DNA of 23,926 nt, taken from Oppiella nova (Eukaryota; Arthropoda; Arachnida; Sarcoptiformes; Oppiidae). A program made the translations under genes and the position numbers. The stretch lies in the NCBI GenBank assembly GCA_905397405.1, contig CAJPVJ010000509.1, positions 1 through 23,926 of the forward strand, written 5' to 3'. The notes beneath the pieces are model-generated. The model saw nothing but the letters and a program-made list of their open reading frames with translations, was not told the DNA's origin and made no database searches. Position 1 is the first letter of the stretch. Each line of letters starts with the position of its first letter. Positions 23,053 to 23,926 of the stretch are shown here, piece by piece.

Positions 23053-23136
23053 ATGTCTGAGTCGTTGAAAACAGATGTCTTTGTAGTCGTAGAAGAGTGT
23101 AATGATGTCCACGCTTTCCATCACCGGTTTGGCCAT
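23047..23136 (-). pseudogene. Truncated exon 1 copy or upstream ORF (29 codons)
   Basis: The frame starts at the duplicated ATG, shares 27 residues with the N-terminus of the coiled-coil protein, then adds His-Glu from the junction and stops at TGA (23049-23047). The stop is separated from the functional ATG at 23008 by 38 bp. If the transcript starts upstream of 23136, this would be translated first as an upstream ORF. If transcription starts within or after the junction, it is a silent exon fragment. Which applies cannot be told from sequence alone. Confidence 0.7.
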
Positions 23137-23180
23137 TGATTGCACACAAACTGAGCACTGATTGCACCGTTAGTTCACTC
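23054..23180 (-). repeat. Distal copy of 127-bp perfect tandem duplication
   Basis: Second, identical copy lying upstream of the coiled-coil gene on the minus strand. It repeats the ATG (at 23136) and 27 codons, but no splice donor follows before the junction. Perfect identity implies a very young duplication or an assembly artefact. Confidence 0.95.
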
Positions 23181-23926
23181 CAAACACAACATAACTATAG
23201 ATACCATTGAATGCGTTAATCGCTTCAATACGTGTCACTCAATACACAACACTCTCTCAGCACTGCATGAAAGGCATTCACCGATCGCTGCATTCATTGC
23301 ATTCATCCATACATTACATAACAATCGCAGACATATACCCGACGCTCTCTCCTATCACTCACTATATTTGCAACACTTTTCAAACTATTATACATTCATC
23401 TCATTATAACTTTCATCAATTCACACCTATATAGCTAACAAACCATCGTATTATTAGCTTTATTTTATTTATTTTTACTTCATTTAAATGTTTATATTTA
23501 ATCCACTGAATATCTGTAAAAATCATAAATATTTATAAGTGTCAGTAATATATTTTTATATACAAGCTATATAAGTAGTGTATAATATATCAATCAATTT
23601 AATTAAAATTATTTAATAATATTTTCTAAATATAAACAAAATATATAAAAATCTAAACAAATTGAGAATTAATTTTATAATAATAGCTGTTTTATGATAG
23701 CATTACATAACGACAGACGGCATAGCATTTAGTGATAAAGTGTGCGGCAATTGATTCACGAGTTTGTGATACCGGTGCACAGAAAAAGTGATTCAATTGA
23801 TTATATTCTTCAGATTGCCATCAATTATGTCTTTCAAGTGTTCCGGAGCTTACATTTCAAACTTATCACTTCTTGGCTCTATATCTACTCATTAATTTTG
23901 TGTCAAAACTTTCTCACAAACAAAAT
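23181..23926. other. Region upstream of the coiled-coil gene, no supported gene
   Basis: The first roughly 260 bases have a composition closer to the genes and then the sequence becomes very AT-rich. This is the expected promoter side of the minus-strand gene. An open stretch running off the right edge (from about 23813) is too short to call. Confidence 0.45.

Noticed and set aside
23813-23926. Open stretch running off the right edge after a CAG
   Set aside because: Too short and too AT-rich; the peptide is hydrophobic without recognisable features.
1-23926. tRNA, rRNA, CRISPR arrays and transposases
   Set aside because: No tRNA B-box with matching acceptor stem, no rRNA-like segment, no spacer-repeat array and no transposase or reverse-transcriptase motif was seen.

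Overview
The window is nuclear DNA from a eukaryote, most likely an animal. Two protein-coding genes can be supported. One is interrupted by very small GT-AG introns (92 and 67 bp), and the other looks like a metazoan RNase MRP cofactor of the C18orf21/RMP24 type. Small introns, AT-rich non-coding DNA and many GA/CT microsatellites suggest a compact arthropod-like genome, possibly a mite. That placement is inference, since no lineage-diagnostic sequence was recognised.

Layout. Positions 1 to about 20,640 hold no gene I can support. This non-coding stretch is AT-rich and has about a dozen long (GA)n/(CT)n tracts, several G-quadruplex-type G-runs, a very AT-rich block (about 8,090-12,540) with a 268-bp tandem duplication, and a perfect 120-130 bp inverted repeat at 16,354-17,105. 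The two genes lie at about 20,673-23,008, converge on each other, and have 395 bp between their stop codons. The plus-strand gene (20,673-21,287) is a single-exon 204-residue protein with two CxxC pairs, a TP-rich middle and a basic C-terminus; order and local sequence fit C18orf21/RMP24. The minus-strand gene (23,008-21,683) was assembled here from three exons into a 388-residue coiled-coil protein that I do not recognise.

The first coding exon of the coiled-coil gene lies inside a perfect 127-bp tandem duplication. The distal copy repeats the start codon and 27 codons, then hits a stop, so it would act as an upstream ORF if transcribed. An apparent membrane helix in a single-frame reading of this gene is translated intron. 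From 23,181 to the end of the window no gene is supported; this is where the promoter of the coiled-coil gene would be expected.

Nothing links the two genes functionally beyond their tail-to-tail arrangement. Three near-perfect duplications in 24 kb, two direct and one inverted, suggest either recent local rearrangement or assembly artefacts.
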